From positions 1-7,650 of the forward strand of contig DOWL01000004.1 in assembly GCA_003519585.1 (NCBI GenBank): 7,650 nt of DNA. The letters are read 5' to 3'. A program made the translations under genes and the position numbers. Numbering within the stretch: the first letter of the stretch is position 1; every line of letters starts with the position of its first letter. The notes beneath the pieces were generated by a model, which saw nothing but the letters and a program-made list of their open reading frames with translations, was not told the origin of the DNA and did no database searches. This DNA is from Nocardioides sp. (GTDB lineage Bacteria; Actinomycetota; Actinomycetes; Propionibacteriales; Nocardioidaceae). Below, in pieces: positions 1 through 6,252 of this stretch.

Positions 1-404
1 GCCTTCTTCGCCGGCGCCTTCTTGGCGGCCGTCTTCTTCGTCGTCGTCTTCTTGGCCGGAGCGGCCGCGGCAGCGACGCGCTCGGTGACCGGGGCAGCCG
101 CCACGATCGTCAGCTTCGGCAGCTTCTTGGCACCGGACACGACGTTCTTGAGGTCCTGGCCGGCCTTGAACTTCGGCACGTGCGTGCTCTTCGCCTTGAT
201 GCGCTCACCGGTCCGCGGGTTGCGAACCATGCGCGCCTTGCGCATCTGGCGCTCAAAGGAGCCGAAGCCCGTGATGGCCACCTTCTCGCCCTTGGCCACC
301 TCGCGGGTGATGGTGTCGAGGACCGACTCGAGCGCGTGGCGGGCGGCCTTCTTGTTGCCGTTGAACCGCTCAGCCAGCGCGTCGATCAGTTGATTCTTGT
401 TCAC
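1..404 (-). CDS. hupB: HU-family nucleoid protein with Lys/Ala-rich tail (3' end cut by window)
   Basis: A histone-like HU protein that binds and bends DNA in the nucleoid. The 134 codons visible begin at GTG (404-402), preceded by a purine-rich ribosome site (AAAGGGAA, 409-416). Residues 1-90 form the HU fold, with the start MNKNQLIDAL, the GFGSF turn (46-50) and the arm motif RNPRTGE; Pro63 is the family's DNA-intercalating proline. After about residue 93 comes an Ala/Pro/Lys-rich extension with repeated KK pairs (about 117-134) that is still open at the window edge. Two-part HU proteins of this kind are known in actinobacteria (mycobacterial HupB/Hlp, streptomycete HupS), where the tail resembles that of histone H1. 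It lies downstream of leuCD on the same strand, as in Mycobacterium, but has its own promoter. The family call is secure. Total length and the exact orthologue (HupB or HupS type) cannot be settled here. Confidence 0.95.
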   Translation of the reverse strand, partial: MNKNQLIDALAERFNGNKKAARHALESVLDTITREVAKGEKVAITGFGSFERQMRKARMVRNPRTGERIKAKSTHVPKFKAGQDLKNVVSGAKKLPKLTIVAAAPVTERVAAAAAPAKKTTTKKTAAKKAPAKK

Positions 405-465
405 GAGCTTCCCTTTCGGATGTCACTTCTTGAACTGGAGCTTGGTGCACCGGTTCATCACAAGC

Positions 466-494
466 AACTTAGGAAAGACGAGCGTCGGTCACAA
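466..494 (-). promoter_or_regulatory. Candidate hup promoter
   Basis: Reading leftwards, TTGTGA (494-489) is followed by exactly 17 bases and then TAAGTT (471-466). This fits the actinobacterial housekeeping pattern TTGNNN-17-TANNNT. It predicts a transcript start near 459 and a 5' leader of about 55 bases before the GTG start. It would let hup be expressed independently of leuCD. Judged by eye only. Confidence 0.5.
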
Positions 495-532
495 TCACCA
501 CGCCGCACGAAACCGTAGTTTTTTCAAGGCGT

Positions 533-567
533 TTCGAGGTGCGCGTTCGCGAAAACACAGCCTCGAA
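533..567. repeat. Inverted repeat in the leuD-hup gap
   Basis: TTCGAGG (533-539) and CCTCGAA (561-567) are perfect 7-bp arms around 21 bases, which themselves contain the 8-bp palindrome TTCGCGAA (546-553). There is no T-tract after the stem in the direction of leuD transcription; an A-run follows instead, so it is not a classical intrinsic terminator. It lies about 40 bases upstream of the candidate hup -35. A weak leuCD terminator or a protein-binding site are both possible. The rest of 405-671 shows no convincing gene or RNA. Confidence 0.35.
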
Positions 568-674
568 GCCACGTTCGTCTGTCGACCACCGCGGCCTCAC
601 CAAAGTCAGCCGACCTCGCAGTGAATGCGATTTCCCTTACAGGGTTGGGGAATCGGGACTTACGCAGCTCGCGG

Positions 675-1280
675 TCAGGCCCGGATCGTCGTCGGCTTGA
701 ACGACGGCCGGGTCGCCTCGAACGTCGCGATGTCGTCCTCGTGGCCCAAGGTGATGCCGATGTCGTCGAGCCCCTCGAGCAGCCGCCAACGCGTGTAGTC
801 GTCGATGTCGAAGGAGTCCTCGATCGCATCGAGTCCATCGCCGGCCCGGACCGTGCGCGACTCGAGGTCGACGGTGATCACGCCACCCGGATTGTCCTCG
901 AGGAAGTCCCACAACCGCTGGACGACCTTCTCGTCGACGCGCGCGGCGAGCAGTCCGGCCTTGCCGGAGTTGCCGCGGAAGATGTCGCCGAACCGTGGGG
1001 AGATCACGACCCGGAATCCGTAGTCCATCAACGCCCACACTGCGTGCTCGCGGGAGGATCCGGTGCCGAAGTCGGGGCCGGCGACCAGCACCGTGCCCGC
1101 GGCGTACTCGGGGCGGTTGAGCACGAAGTCAGGGTCGTTGCGCCAAGCCGAGAACAGCCCGTCCTCGAAGCCCGTGCGGCTGACCCGCTTGAGGTAGACC
1201 GCGGGGATGATCTGGTCGGTGTCGACGTTGCTGCGGCGCAGGGGTACGCCGACGCCGGTGTGCGCGGTGAACGGCTCCAT
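675..1280 (-). CDS. leuD: 3-isopropylmalate dehydratase small subunit
   Basis: Small subunit of isopropylmalate isomerase. With LeuC it converts 2-isopropylmalate to 3-isopropylmalate in leucine synthesis, in the cytoplasm. The 201-residue product has the usual length. NVDTDQIIP (18-26) and the substrate-loop motif [13 protein letters not shown] (68-80) are intact, and these are the hallmarks of the aconitase swivel domain in LeuD. Translation starts at ATG 1280-1278, only one base after the leuC stop, with a full AGGAGG site inside the end of leuC, so synthesis of the two subunits is probably coupled. It is the last gene of the leuCD pair; about 270 bases separate it from hup. No damage or unusual composition is seen. 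Confidence 0.97.
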   Translation of the reverse strand: MEPFTAHTGVGVPLRRSNVDTDQIIPAVYLKRVSRTGFEDGLFSAWRNDPDFVLNRPEYAAGTVLVAGPDFGTGSSREHAVWALMDYGFRVVISPRFGDIFRGNSGKAGLLAARVDEKVVQRLWDFLEDNPGGVITVDLESRTVRAGDGLDAIEDSFDIDDYTRWRLLEGLDDIGITLGHEDDIATFEATRPSFKPTTIRA

Positions 1281-1281
1281 G

Positions 1282-2721
1282 TCAGGCCTCCTGGCTTCCG
1301 GTGCTGACGGGATCGAGGTCGGCGGGCGAGGAGAGGGTGCCGCGGATCGCGGTCGCCGCAGCGACGGGGACGGAGACCAGGTGGGTCCGGCCGCCCTTGC
1401 CCTGCCGGCCCTCGAAGTTGCGGTTAGAGGTGGAGGCGCTGCGCTCGCCAGGCTCGAGCGTGTCGGGATTCATGCCGAGACACATCGAGCAGCCCGCGCC
1501 GCGCCACTCGGCGCCGGCTTCCTTGAAGATCACGTCGAGGCCCTCGTCCTCGGCCTGGAGCCGCACCCGGACTGAGCCGGGTACGACGAGCAGGCGCGTG
1601 TCCTGGTCGACGTGACGGCCCTTCACGATCGCGGCCGCGGCCCGCAGGTCCTCGATCCGGCCGTTGGTGCACGAGCCCACGAAGACGGTGTCGACCTTGA
1701 TGTCGCGCATCGGCGTGCGGGCCTCGAGACCCATGTACTGGAGAGCCTTCTCGGCCGCGACCCGGTCCTGCGCGTCGTCGAAGTCGTCGGGGCTCGGGAC
1801 GCTCGCGCCCAGCGGGACGCCCTGCCCGGGGTTGGTGCCCCACGTGACGAACGGCGTCATCGTGGCGGCGTCGAAGACGATCTCCTCGTCGTACACGGCG
1901 TCGTCATCGGTGACGAGGGTCTTCCAGTAGGCCACCGCGGCGTCCCAGTCGGCACCCTTCGGCGCCTCCGGCCGGCCCTCGATGTAATCGAAGGTCTTCT
2001 GGTCGGGAGCGATCAGCCCGGCCTTGGCGCCCCACTCGATGCTCATGTTGCAGACCGTCATCCGGCCCTCCATCGAGAGCTCCTCGATCGCCTGGCCGCG
2101 GTACTCGACGATGTATCCCTGTCCGCCACCGGTGCCGGTGTGGGCGATCAGGGTGAGCACGAGGTCCTTGGCCGTGACCCCGTCGGGCAGGCTGCCGTTG
2201 ATCGTGACCGCCATCGTCTTGGGCTTGGCCTGCGGCAGCGTCTGGGTGGCGAGCACGTGCTCAACCTCCGAGGTGCCGATGCCGAACGCGATCGCGCCGA
2301 AGGCGCCGTGGGTGCTGGTGTGGCTGTCACCGCACACGATGGTCATGCCGGGCTGGGTGAGCCCGAGCTGGGGCCCGACGACGTGCACGATGCCCTGGTC
2401 GAGGTCGCCGAGCGGGTGCAGGCGGACGCCGAACTCGGCAGCGTTGGTGCGCAGGGTCTCGACCTGCGTGCGCGAGACCGGGTCCTGGATCGGCTTGTCC
2501 CAGTCGAGAGTCGGGACGTTGTGGTCCTCGGTCGCGATGGTGAGGTCGGGCCGACGCACGGTGCGGCCGCTGAGCCGCAGTCCTTCGAACGCCTGGGGGC
2601 TGGTCACCTCGTGGATGAGATGGAGATCGATGTAGAGCAGGTCCGGCTCTCCGGGGACCGCGCGGACGACGTGCTCGTCCCAAACCTTCTCCGCCAACGT
2701 GCGGGGTGATGTGTTGCTCAT
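1282..2721 (-). CDS. leuC: 3-isopropylmalate dehydratase large subunit
   Basis: Catalytic, iron-sulfur subunit of isopropylmalate isomerase (leucine pathway), acting with LeuD. The product is 479 residues, normal for the family. Motifs of the aconitase fold are intact: [14 protein letters not shown] (130-143), then [12 protein letters not shown] (348-359), and [13 protein letters not shown] (408-420). By family knowledge Cys351, Cys411 and Cys414 are the three ligands of the 4Fe-4S cluster. The open frame runs far upstream, but ATG 2721-2719 is chosen for three reasons: GAGGGAG lies six bases before it, the protein then starts as other LeuC proteins do ([17 protein letters not shown]), and the extension would run back through the divergent regulator gene. 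It is transcribed away from an IclR-type regulator, known in Streptomyces (NdgR) and Corynebacterium (LtbR) to control leuCD. Confidence 0.97.
   Translation of the reverse strand: MSNTSPRTLAEKVWDEHVVRAVPGEPDLLYIDLHLIHEVTSPQAFEGLRLSGRTVRRPDLTIATEDHNVPTLDWDKPIQDPVSRTQVETLRTNAAEFGVRLHPLGDLDQGIVHVVGPQLGLTQPGMTIVCGDSHTSTHGAFGAIAFGIGTSEVEHVLATQTLPQAKPKTMAVTINGSLPDGVTAKDLVLTLIAHTGTGGGQGYIVEYRGQAIEELSMEGRMTVCNMSIEWGAKAGLIAPDQKTFDYIEGRPEAPKGADWDAAVAYWKTLVTDDDAVYDEEIVFDAATMTPFVTWGTNPGQGVPLGASVPSPDDFDDAQDRVAAEKALQYMGLEARTPMRDIKVDTVFVGSCTNGRIEDLRAAAAIVKGRHVDQDTRLLVVPGSVRVRLQAEDEGLDVIFKEAGAEWRGAGCSMCLGMNPDTLEPGERSASTSNRNFEGRQGKGGRTHLVSVPVAAATAIRGTLSSPADLDPVSTGSQEA
1287..1292 (-). promoter_or_regulatory. 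leuD ribosome-binding site inside the end of leuC
   Basis: AGGAGG on the minus strand lies in the last codons of leuC, six bases before the leuD ATG. The leuC TGA falls in that spacer (AGGAGG-CC-TGA-C-ATG). This fixes the leuD start and suggests re-initiation by ribosomes finishing leuC. Confidence 0.85.
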
Positions 2722-2758
2722 GAGCACTCCCTCGTGACCCTGTTCACTGTGCCCGGAG

Positions 2759-2787
2759 AGTGTAGACCTTGCGTCCCATGATCTGAG
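2759..2787 (-). promoter_or_regulatory. Candidate leuCD promoter
   Basis: Reading leftwards, TACACT (2764-2759) fits the actinobacterial -10 form TANNNT. The hexamer 17 bases upstream is CTCAGA (2787-2782), only a fair -35 match, which would suit an activator-helped or repressible promoter. The predicted start is near 2752, giving a leader of about 30 bases with the GAGGGAG ribosome site. The element overlaps the opposing regulator promoter. Confidence 0.45.
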
Positions 2788-2797
2788 ACGGCAGTAT
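2769..2797 (+). promoter_or_regulatory. Candidate promoter of the IclR-type regulator, giving a leaderless mRNA
   Basis: TTGCGT (2769-2774), 17 bases, then CAGTAT (2792-2797). A start seven bases after the -10 falls exactly on the A of the ATG at 2804. No Shine-Dalgarno-like sequence precedes that ATG, which agrees with a leaderless transcript, a common form in actinobacteria. The imperfect palindrome GGCAGTATTGCC (2790-2801) covers the -10 and may be part of a control site. Confidence 0.45.
2773..2789. promoter_or_regulatory. Candidate operator dyad between leuC and its regulator
   Basis: GTCCCA (2773-2778) and TGAGAC (2784-2789) are inverted half-sites matching at 5 of 6 positions. Their starts are 11 bases apart, about one helical turn. 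The dyad lies between the -35 and -10 of both opposing promoters, so a bound repressor could block both. Part of it, TCCCATGATCTG (2774-2785), matches 9 of 12 positions of the reverse complement of the LtbR motif I recall from Corynebacterium, CA(T/C)ATAGTGGGA. That comparison is from memory, and binding is inferred. Confidence 0.35.
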
Positions 2798-2803
2798 TGC
2801 CAT

Positions 2804-3547
2804 ATGGACTCGAGCGGAAGCGGTGGATCCGGGGTCGGCGTTCTCGACAAGGCCGCCCTCGTGCTCACCGCACTCGAGTCCGGACCGGCGACCCTCGCGG
2901 GCCTGGTCGCCGGCACCGGCCTGGCGCGACCGACCGCGCACCGACTCGCCGTCGCACTCGAGCACCACCGCCTCGTGGCCCGCGACATGCAGGGCCGTTT
3001 CGTCCTCGGCCCCCGACTCGCCGAACTGTCCGCCGCGGCCGGCGAGGACCGGCTGCTCGCGACCGCCGGCCCGGTCCTGGCCCGGCTCCGCGACATCACC
3101 GGTGAGTCCGCTCAGCTGTGGCGCCGGCAGGGCGACGTACGTGTGTGTGTCGCCGCGGCCGAACGCCCGTCGGGGCTGCGCGACACCATCCCGGTCGGCT
3201 CCCAGCTGACCATGCGGGCCGGGTCCGCGGCGCAGGTGCTGCTCGCCTGGGAGGACCCGGAGCGGATGCACCGCGGCCTCCAGAACGCCGCCTTCTCGGC
3301 CGCTGCGCTGTCGGGGATCCGCCGACGCGGCTGGGCCCAATCGGTCGGCGAGCGCGAGCAGGGCGTGGCCTCGGTCTCCGCCCCGGTCCGCTCCCCCAGC
3401 GGCAAGATCATCGCCGCCGTATCGGTCTCCGGCCCGCTCGAGCGGCTCTCCCGCCAGCCGGGCCGGATGCACGCACCCGCGGTGCTCGCCGCGGCCGAGC
3501 GACTCTCCGAGTCACTGCGCCGCGCGGCCGCCGCCGACTCCGCTTGA
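2804..3547 (+). CDS. ndgR: IclR-family transcriptional regulator of leucine genes (NdgR/LtbR type)
   Basis: A DNA-binding regulator of the IclR family, 247 residues. After a short Gly/Ser-rich start, residues about 13-60 form the winged helix-turn-helix, with [20 protein letters not shown] as the recognition region (39-58). Residues about 80-240 are the IclR effector-binding domain, including [15 protein letters not shown] (137-151). Position gives the role: orthologues divergent from leuCD, NdgR in Streptomyces and LtbR in Corynebacterium, control leucine and other amino-acid genes and often their own. The ATG at 2804 has no ribosome site in front but fits a leaderless transcript. Later starts would cut into the helix-turn-helix region. 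It ends 14 bases from the convergent Nudix gene. The family is certain; the effector and full regulon are not visible. Confidence 0.9.
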   Translation: MDSSGSGGSGVGVLDKAALVLTALESGPATLAGLVAGTGLARPTAHRLAVALEHHRLVARDMQGRFVLGPRLAELSAAAGEDRLLATAGPVLARLRDITGESAQLWRRQGDVRVCVAAAERPSGLRDTIPVGSQLTMRAGSAAQVLLAWEDPERMHRGLQNAAFSAAALSGIRRRGWAQSVGEREQGVASVSAPVRSPSGKIIAAVSVSGPLERLSRQPGRMHAPAVLAAAERLSESLRRAAAADSA

Positions 3548-3552
3548 AACCC

Positions 3553-3573
3553 GGCTGACCGTCAGGTCCAGCC
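3553..3573. terminator. Candidate bidirectional terminator hairpin between convergent genes
   Basis: GGCTGACC (3553-3560) pairs with GGTCCAGCC (3565-3573) around the loop GTCA, with one bulged C (3568). That gives eight pairs, mostly G-C. It spans the 14-base gap between the regulator stop and the Nudix stop and enters the end of the Nudix gene. No T-tract flanks it, as is common for actinobacterial hairpin terminators. Confidence 0.4.
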
Positions 3574-4095
3574 CAGCTCGATCGCAGCGAGCAGCAGCGC
3601 ACCCGCGCTCTCGTTGTCGTTGATCCGCTCGTCGCGCAGCATCGCCTTCACCTCGTCCCACGAGAACGGCTCGACCGCGCCGATGCCCTCGCCCTCGTCG
3701 TACGTCGTCGAGACGCGGGTCAGATCGCGCGCGAGGAACACCTCGATCCGAGATCGCGCCACGCCGTTGAGCCCCCACTGGCCGCCGAGGTAATCCCACC
3801 GAGCAGCGGCGTACCCGGTCTCCTCGGCGAGCTCGCGCTCCCCTGCGGCCCGCAGCTCCTGACCGTCGCTGCCCCCGGCCGGCACTTCCCACGACGTACC
3901 GGTGGTGTAGCGATCGCAGTGCACCATCACGATCCGGTCGTCCGCGGTCACCGGCACCACGAACACCGCCGGCGCGCGCACCTCGAGCAGACCGAACATC
4001 CCCGGCGAACCGTCAGGTCGGGTGACCTCGTCCTCGAGCACCCGGATGTAGTGGTTCGCATAGACCTCGCGGCTCGACCGCTGCTGCCAGCTCAT
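3562..4095 (-). CDS. Nudix hydrolase, ADP-ribose pyrophosphatase-like
   Basis: A Nudix hydrolase, an enzyme class that cleaves nucleoside diphosphates joined to another group. The layout resembles ADP-ribose pyrophosphatases, but the substrate is not determined. Residues about 36-165 form the Nudix fold. The box runs from Gly74 through Glu80 to RELAEETGY (87-95); Glu91 and Glu92 are expected metal ligands. Glu80 to Arg87 is one residue shorter than the canonical G-x5-E-x7-REUxEExGU. The start chosen is ATG 4095-4093 (177 residues), because MSWQQRSSREVY looks like the usual beginning of this group and lies 25 bases after the ogt stop, with GAGGG 12 bases upstream. An earlier ATG at 4134 would overlap ogt by 14 bases and add 13 residues. 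As third gene after alkA and ogt it is probably co-transcribed with alkylation repair; a nucleotide-clearing role is inference. Confidence 0.85.
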   Translation of the reverse strand: MSWQQRSSREVYANHYIRVLEDEVTRPDGSPGMFGLLEVRAPAVFVVPVTADDRIVMVHCDRYTTGTSWEVPAGGSDGQELRAAGERELAEETGYAAARWDYLGGQWGLNGVARSRIEVFLARDLTRVSTTYDEGEGIGAVEPFSWDEVKAMLRDERINDNESAGALLLAAIELGWT

Positions 4096-4120
4096 CGGGT
4101 CAGTTAACCCTCGGGACGGC

Positions 4121-4603
4121 TCAGAAGAGGGCATCCTGCTCGAGTTCGAGCAGCTTCTGCTTGCGGTCGAGGCCGCCCGCGTAGCCGGTGAGCGTGCCGT
4201 TGGCGCCGATGACCCGGTGGCACGGGATCACGATCGGGATCGGGTTGCGGCCGTTGGCCAGACCGACGGCGCGCGAGGCGGCGTTGGTCTTGCCGAGCCG
4301 ATGCGCGAGCTCGCCGTACGACGAGGTCTCGCCGTAGCCGATCTCGCACAGCTCGTGCCAGACCTGGCGCTGGAAGTCGGTGCCGACCGGGGCCAGCGGT
4401 AGGTCGAACTCCTTGAGGTCGCGGTCGAAGTACGCGCGCAACTGCCGCGCTGTCTCGACAAGGACCGGCTGGTCGTCGTCGCGGCCACCGCGAGGACGAC
4501 CGTCGTGGTCGCGGAACGGCGAGAACTCGATCTGGGTGAGCGCGCCGTTGGTCTCGACGAGACGCAGGTCGCCGACGGGGCTCTCGATGACAGTCCAGGA
4601 CAT
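4121..4603 (-). CDS. ogt: Methylated-DNA--protein-cysteine S-methyltransferase
   Basis: A suicide repair protein that takes the alkyl group from O6-alkylguanine (and O4-alkylthymine) in DNA onto its own cysteine. The 160-residue product has the usual Ogt length. The active-site motif IPCHRVIG is at 126-133 with acceptor Cys128. RAVGLANGRNP (111-121) carries the arginine finger and DNA-binding helix region, and TSSYGELAHRLG (93-104) is the conserved stretch before it. It starts at ATG 4603-4601, one base after the alkA stop, with AAGGAGG as ribosome site, so it is translationally coupled to the Ada/AlkA fusion. That fusion lacks the O6-methyltransferase half of E. coli Ada, and this gene supplies it. 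The same pair, alkA-ogt, is known in Mycobacterium tuberculosis. It is probably induced with alkA. Confidence 0.96.
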   Translation of the reverse strand: MSWTVIESPVGDLRLVETNGALTQIEFSPFRDHDGRPRGGRDDDQPVLVETARQLRAYFDRDLKEFDLPLAPVGTDFQRQVWHELCEIGYGETSSYGELAHRLGKTNAASRAVGLANGRNPIPIVIPCHRVIGANGTLTGYAGGLDRKQKLLELEQDALF

Positions 4604-4604
4604 G

Positions 4605-6125
4605 TCAGTCCTCCTTGCTCGTAAGGGGTTGGGTCGTGCTCAGGGAAGGCATGAGGGTGTTCCAGAGATGCATCAGGGCATACGAGCGCCACGGCCGCCA
4701 GCGGTCGCTGTCGGCGACGACGCTCGTCGGGTCGTGGCCGAGACCCGCGAGGGCGTTGCGGACTCCGATGTCGGTCGGGAGGAACACGTCGGGGTGGCCC
4801 AGCGCTCGCATCGCGACATAGTCGGCGGTCCACGGCCCGATGCCCGGGAGCGCCACCAGAGCGGCGCGGACGTCGTCGCGATCGGCACCGCGGTCGAGCG
4901 AGACCTCGCCGGCGGCCAGCGCACTGGCCAATCCGGTGAGCGCCCGTCCCCGGGCCCGGGGCATCGGCAGTTCGGTGGGGTCGATCGCCGCCAACGCGCC
5001 GGCTGACGGGAACAGGTGAGTCAGGCCAGGGATATCGGTCTCGATCTGGGTGCCGTACGCCGCGACCAGGCGGCCGGTCACCGTGCGCGCACCGGTGACC
5101 GAGACCTGTTGACCGATGACCGTGCGGACGGCGGTCTCGTCACCGTCGACCTGGCCGGGCACCCGGAGCCCCGAGGTGGCGCGGACCAGTGGCCCCACGA
5201 CGGGATCGCCGAGGAACTGGTCGTCGACGGCGACCGGATCGCAGTCGGCGTCGACCAGTCGACGAGCGCGCTCGACCGCAGCCGTGGTGTCGCGGAGGTC
5301 GTGGAGCCGGAACTCCGCCTGCACGAACGCCGTTTGCCCGGTGGCCGGGGCGTCGTCGAGTTCGAGCCGCACGGTGCCCGGGCCGTGTGGCAGGTCGAGG
5401 GTGCGGGCGTACCAGCCCCGGCCGTCCGTCACCCCCGCGGTCTCCACGCCGGGCACGATGTGGAAGGCCAGGAAGTCGAGCAGCGCCCGACCGGCGAACG
5501 GTGTGCGGACGGCCAGCCGCATCGTCACGGTGCCCTGGGCGGGCGTCCCTCGGCGCCGGCCGCGCAGCTCGGTGGGTGTGGCGGCGTAGACCTCGCGGAC
5601 CGTGTCGTTGAACTGCCGGACACTGGAGAAGCCGGCCGCGAAGGCGACGTCGGCGAACCCGAGGTCGGTGGTCTCGACGAGCACCCGAGCGGTCTGGGCA
5701 CGCCGCGCGCGAGCCAGCGCCAACGGGCCCGCGCCGAGCTCCGCGGTCAGCAGCCGGGTGAGGTGACGCGGCGTGTAGCCGACCCGTCGGGCCAGCCCGT
5801 CGACGCCCTCGCGGTCGACCACACCGTCGGCGATCAGCCGCATCGCGCGGCCGGCCGCGGTGGCGGCGACGTCCCAGTCGGGGCTGCCCGGCGTCGCGTC
5901 GGGGAGGCAGCGTCTGCAGGCGCGGTAGCCGGCGGCCTGGGCCGACGCGGCACTCGGATGGAAGGTGACGTTGTGGAAGGCCGGCGTGCGCGCGGGACAG
6001 GAGGGCCGGCAGTAGATCCCCGTGCTGCGCACCGCGGTGTAGAAGACGCCGTCGAAGCGGCGATCGCGCGACTTCACAGCGCGGTAGCAGGACTCCGCGT
6101 CGACGTGCCGGGGCTCGGTGCTCAT
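4605..6125 (-). CDS. alkA: Ada N-terminal/AraC/AlkA fusion: methyl-sensing regulator and DNA-3-methyladenine glycosylase II
   Basis: A 506-residue fusion that joins sensing of alkylation damage with base-excision repair. Residues about 10-77 are the Ada zinc domain, with GIYCRPSC and CRRC supplying Cys39, Cys43, Cys70 and Cys73. By analogy with E. coli Ada, Cys39 accepts methyl from phosphotriesters and switches the protein to an activator. Residues about 85-190 are an AraC-type helix-turn-helix (e.g. DLGFADVAFAAGFSSVRQFN, 154-173). About 200-315 is the AlkA N-terminal domain, and 325-495 the HhH-GPD glycosylase, with hairpin LPGIGPWTA (426-434), FLPTD with likely catalytic Asp452, and WRPWRSYALMHLW (476-488). 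The same layout is known for M. tuberculosis AlkA. ATG 6125-6123 is preferred over GTG 6143 because AGGA lies seven bases before it. It heads the operon with ogt and the Nudix gene and probably activates its own promoter. Confidence 0.95.
   Translation of the reverse strand: MSTEPRHVDAESCYRAVKSRDRRFDGVFYTAVRSTGIYCRPSCPARTPAFHNVTFHPSAASAQAAGYRACRRCLPDATPGSPDWDVAATAAGRAMRLIADGVVDREGVDGLARRVGYTPRHLTRLLTAELGAGPLALARARRAQTARVLVETTDLGFADVAFAAGFSSVRQFNDTVREVYAATPTELRGRRRGTPAQGTVTMRLAVRTPFAGRALLDFLAFHIVPGVETAGVTDGRGWYARTLDLPHGPGTVRLELDDAPATGQTAFVQAEFRLHDLRDTTAAVERARRLVDADCDPVAVDDQFLGDPVVGPLVRATSGLRVPGQVDGDETAVRTVIGQQVSVTGARTVTGRLVAAYGTQIETDIPGLTHLFPSAGALAAIDPTELPMPRARGRALTGLASALAAGEVSLDRGADRDDVRAALVALPGIGPWTADYVAMRALGHPDVFLPTDIGVRNALAGLGHDPTSVVADSDRWRPWRSYALMHLWNTLMPSLSTTQPLTSKED
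4610..4616 (-). promoter_or_regulatory. ogt ribosome-binding site inside the end of alkA
   Basis: AAGGAGG on the minus strand lies within the last alkA codons, six bases before the ogt ATG, with the alkA TGA in the spacer (AAGGAGG-AC-TGA-C-ATG). It fixes the ogt start and suggests coupled translation. Confidence 0.85.
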
Positions 6126-6150
6126 GCCCCTATCCTGACCCACGGCACCG

Positions 6151-6156
6151 ACAGTA
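6151..6156 (-). promoter_or_regulatory. Candidate -10 element for the alkA-ogt-Nudix operon
   Basis: TACTGT on the minus strand fits TANNNT and would start transcription near 6144, leaving a leader of about 19 bases that includes the AGGA ribosome site. No fair -35 is seen 16-18 bases upstream. That would suit a promoter needing an activator such as methylated Ada-type protein, but it may simply mean the guess is wrong. Confidence 0.3.
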
Positions 6157-6252
6157 GCTGGCGGGAATCGGACACCGGCATCCCTACGCGTCGGCGCAGT
6201 TCAGAGGCGGTCTCGGGGCGGTCGCTTGACCTCATCTGCCACGATTCACAAC

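Noticed and set aside
1..60. Cluster of CTTCTT/CGTCGTCGT triplets as a microsatellite
   Set aside because: These are the Lys, Ala and Thr codons of the HU C-terminal tail on the minus strand. Such tails can vary in length, but the pattern is explained by coding sequence.
637..658. Short hairpin CCCT-TAC-AGGG downstream of leuD as a terminator
   Set aside because: Only four base pairs, with no T-tract in the leuD direction; too weak to call.
1612..2709. Plus-strand open frame (365 codons) antisense to leuC
   Set aside because: The overlapped leuC is complete with all Fe-S cysteines. The antisense product has no recognisable domain.
2722..3099. N-terminal extension of LeuC up to 3099
   Set aside because: It would run through the divergent regulator gene. 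ATG 2721 has a good ribosome site and matches normal LeuC N-termini.
4096..4134. Earlier Nudix start at ATG 4134
   Set aside because: It overlaps the ogt end by 14 bases and has no well-spaced ribosome site. The added residues look unlike the family's usual start. It remains a possible alternative.
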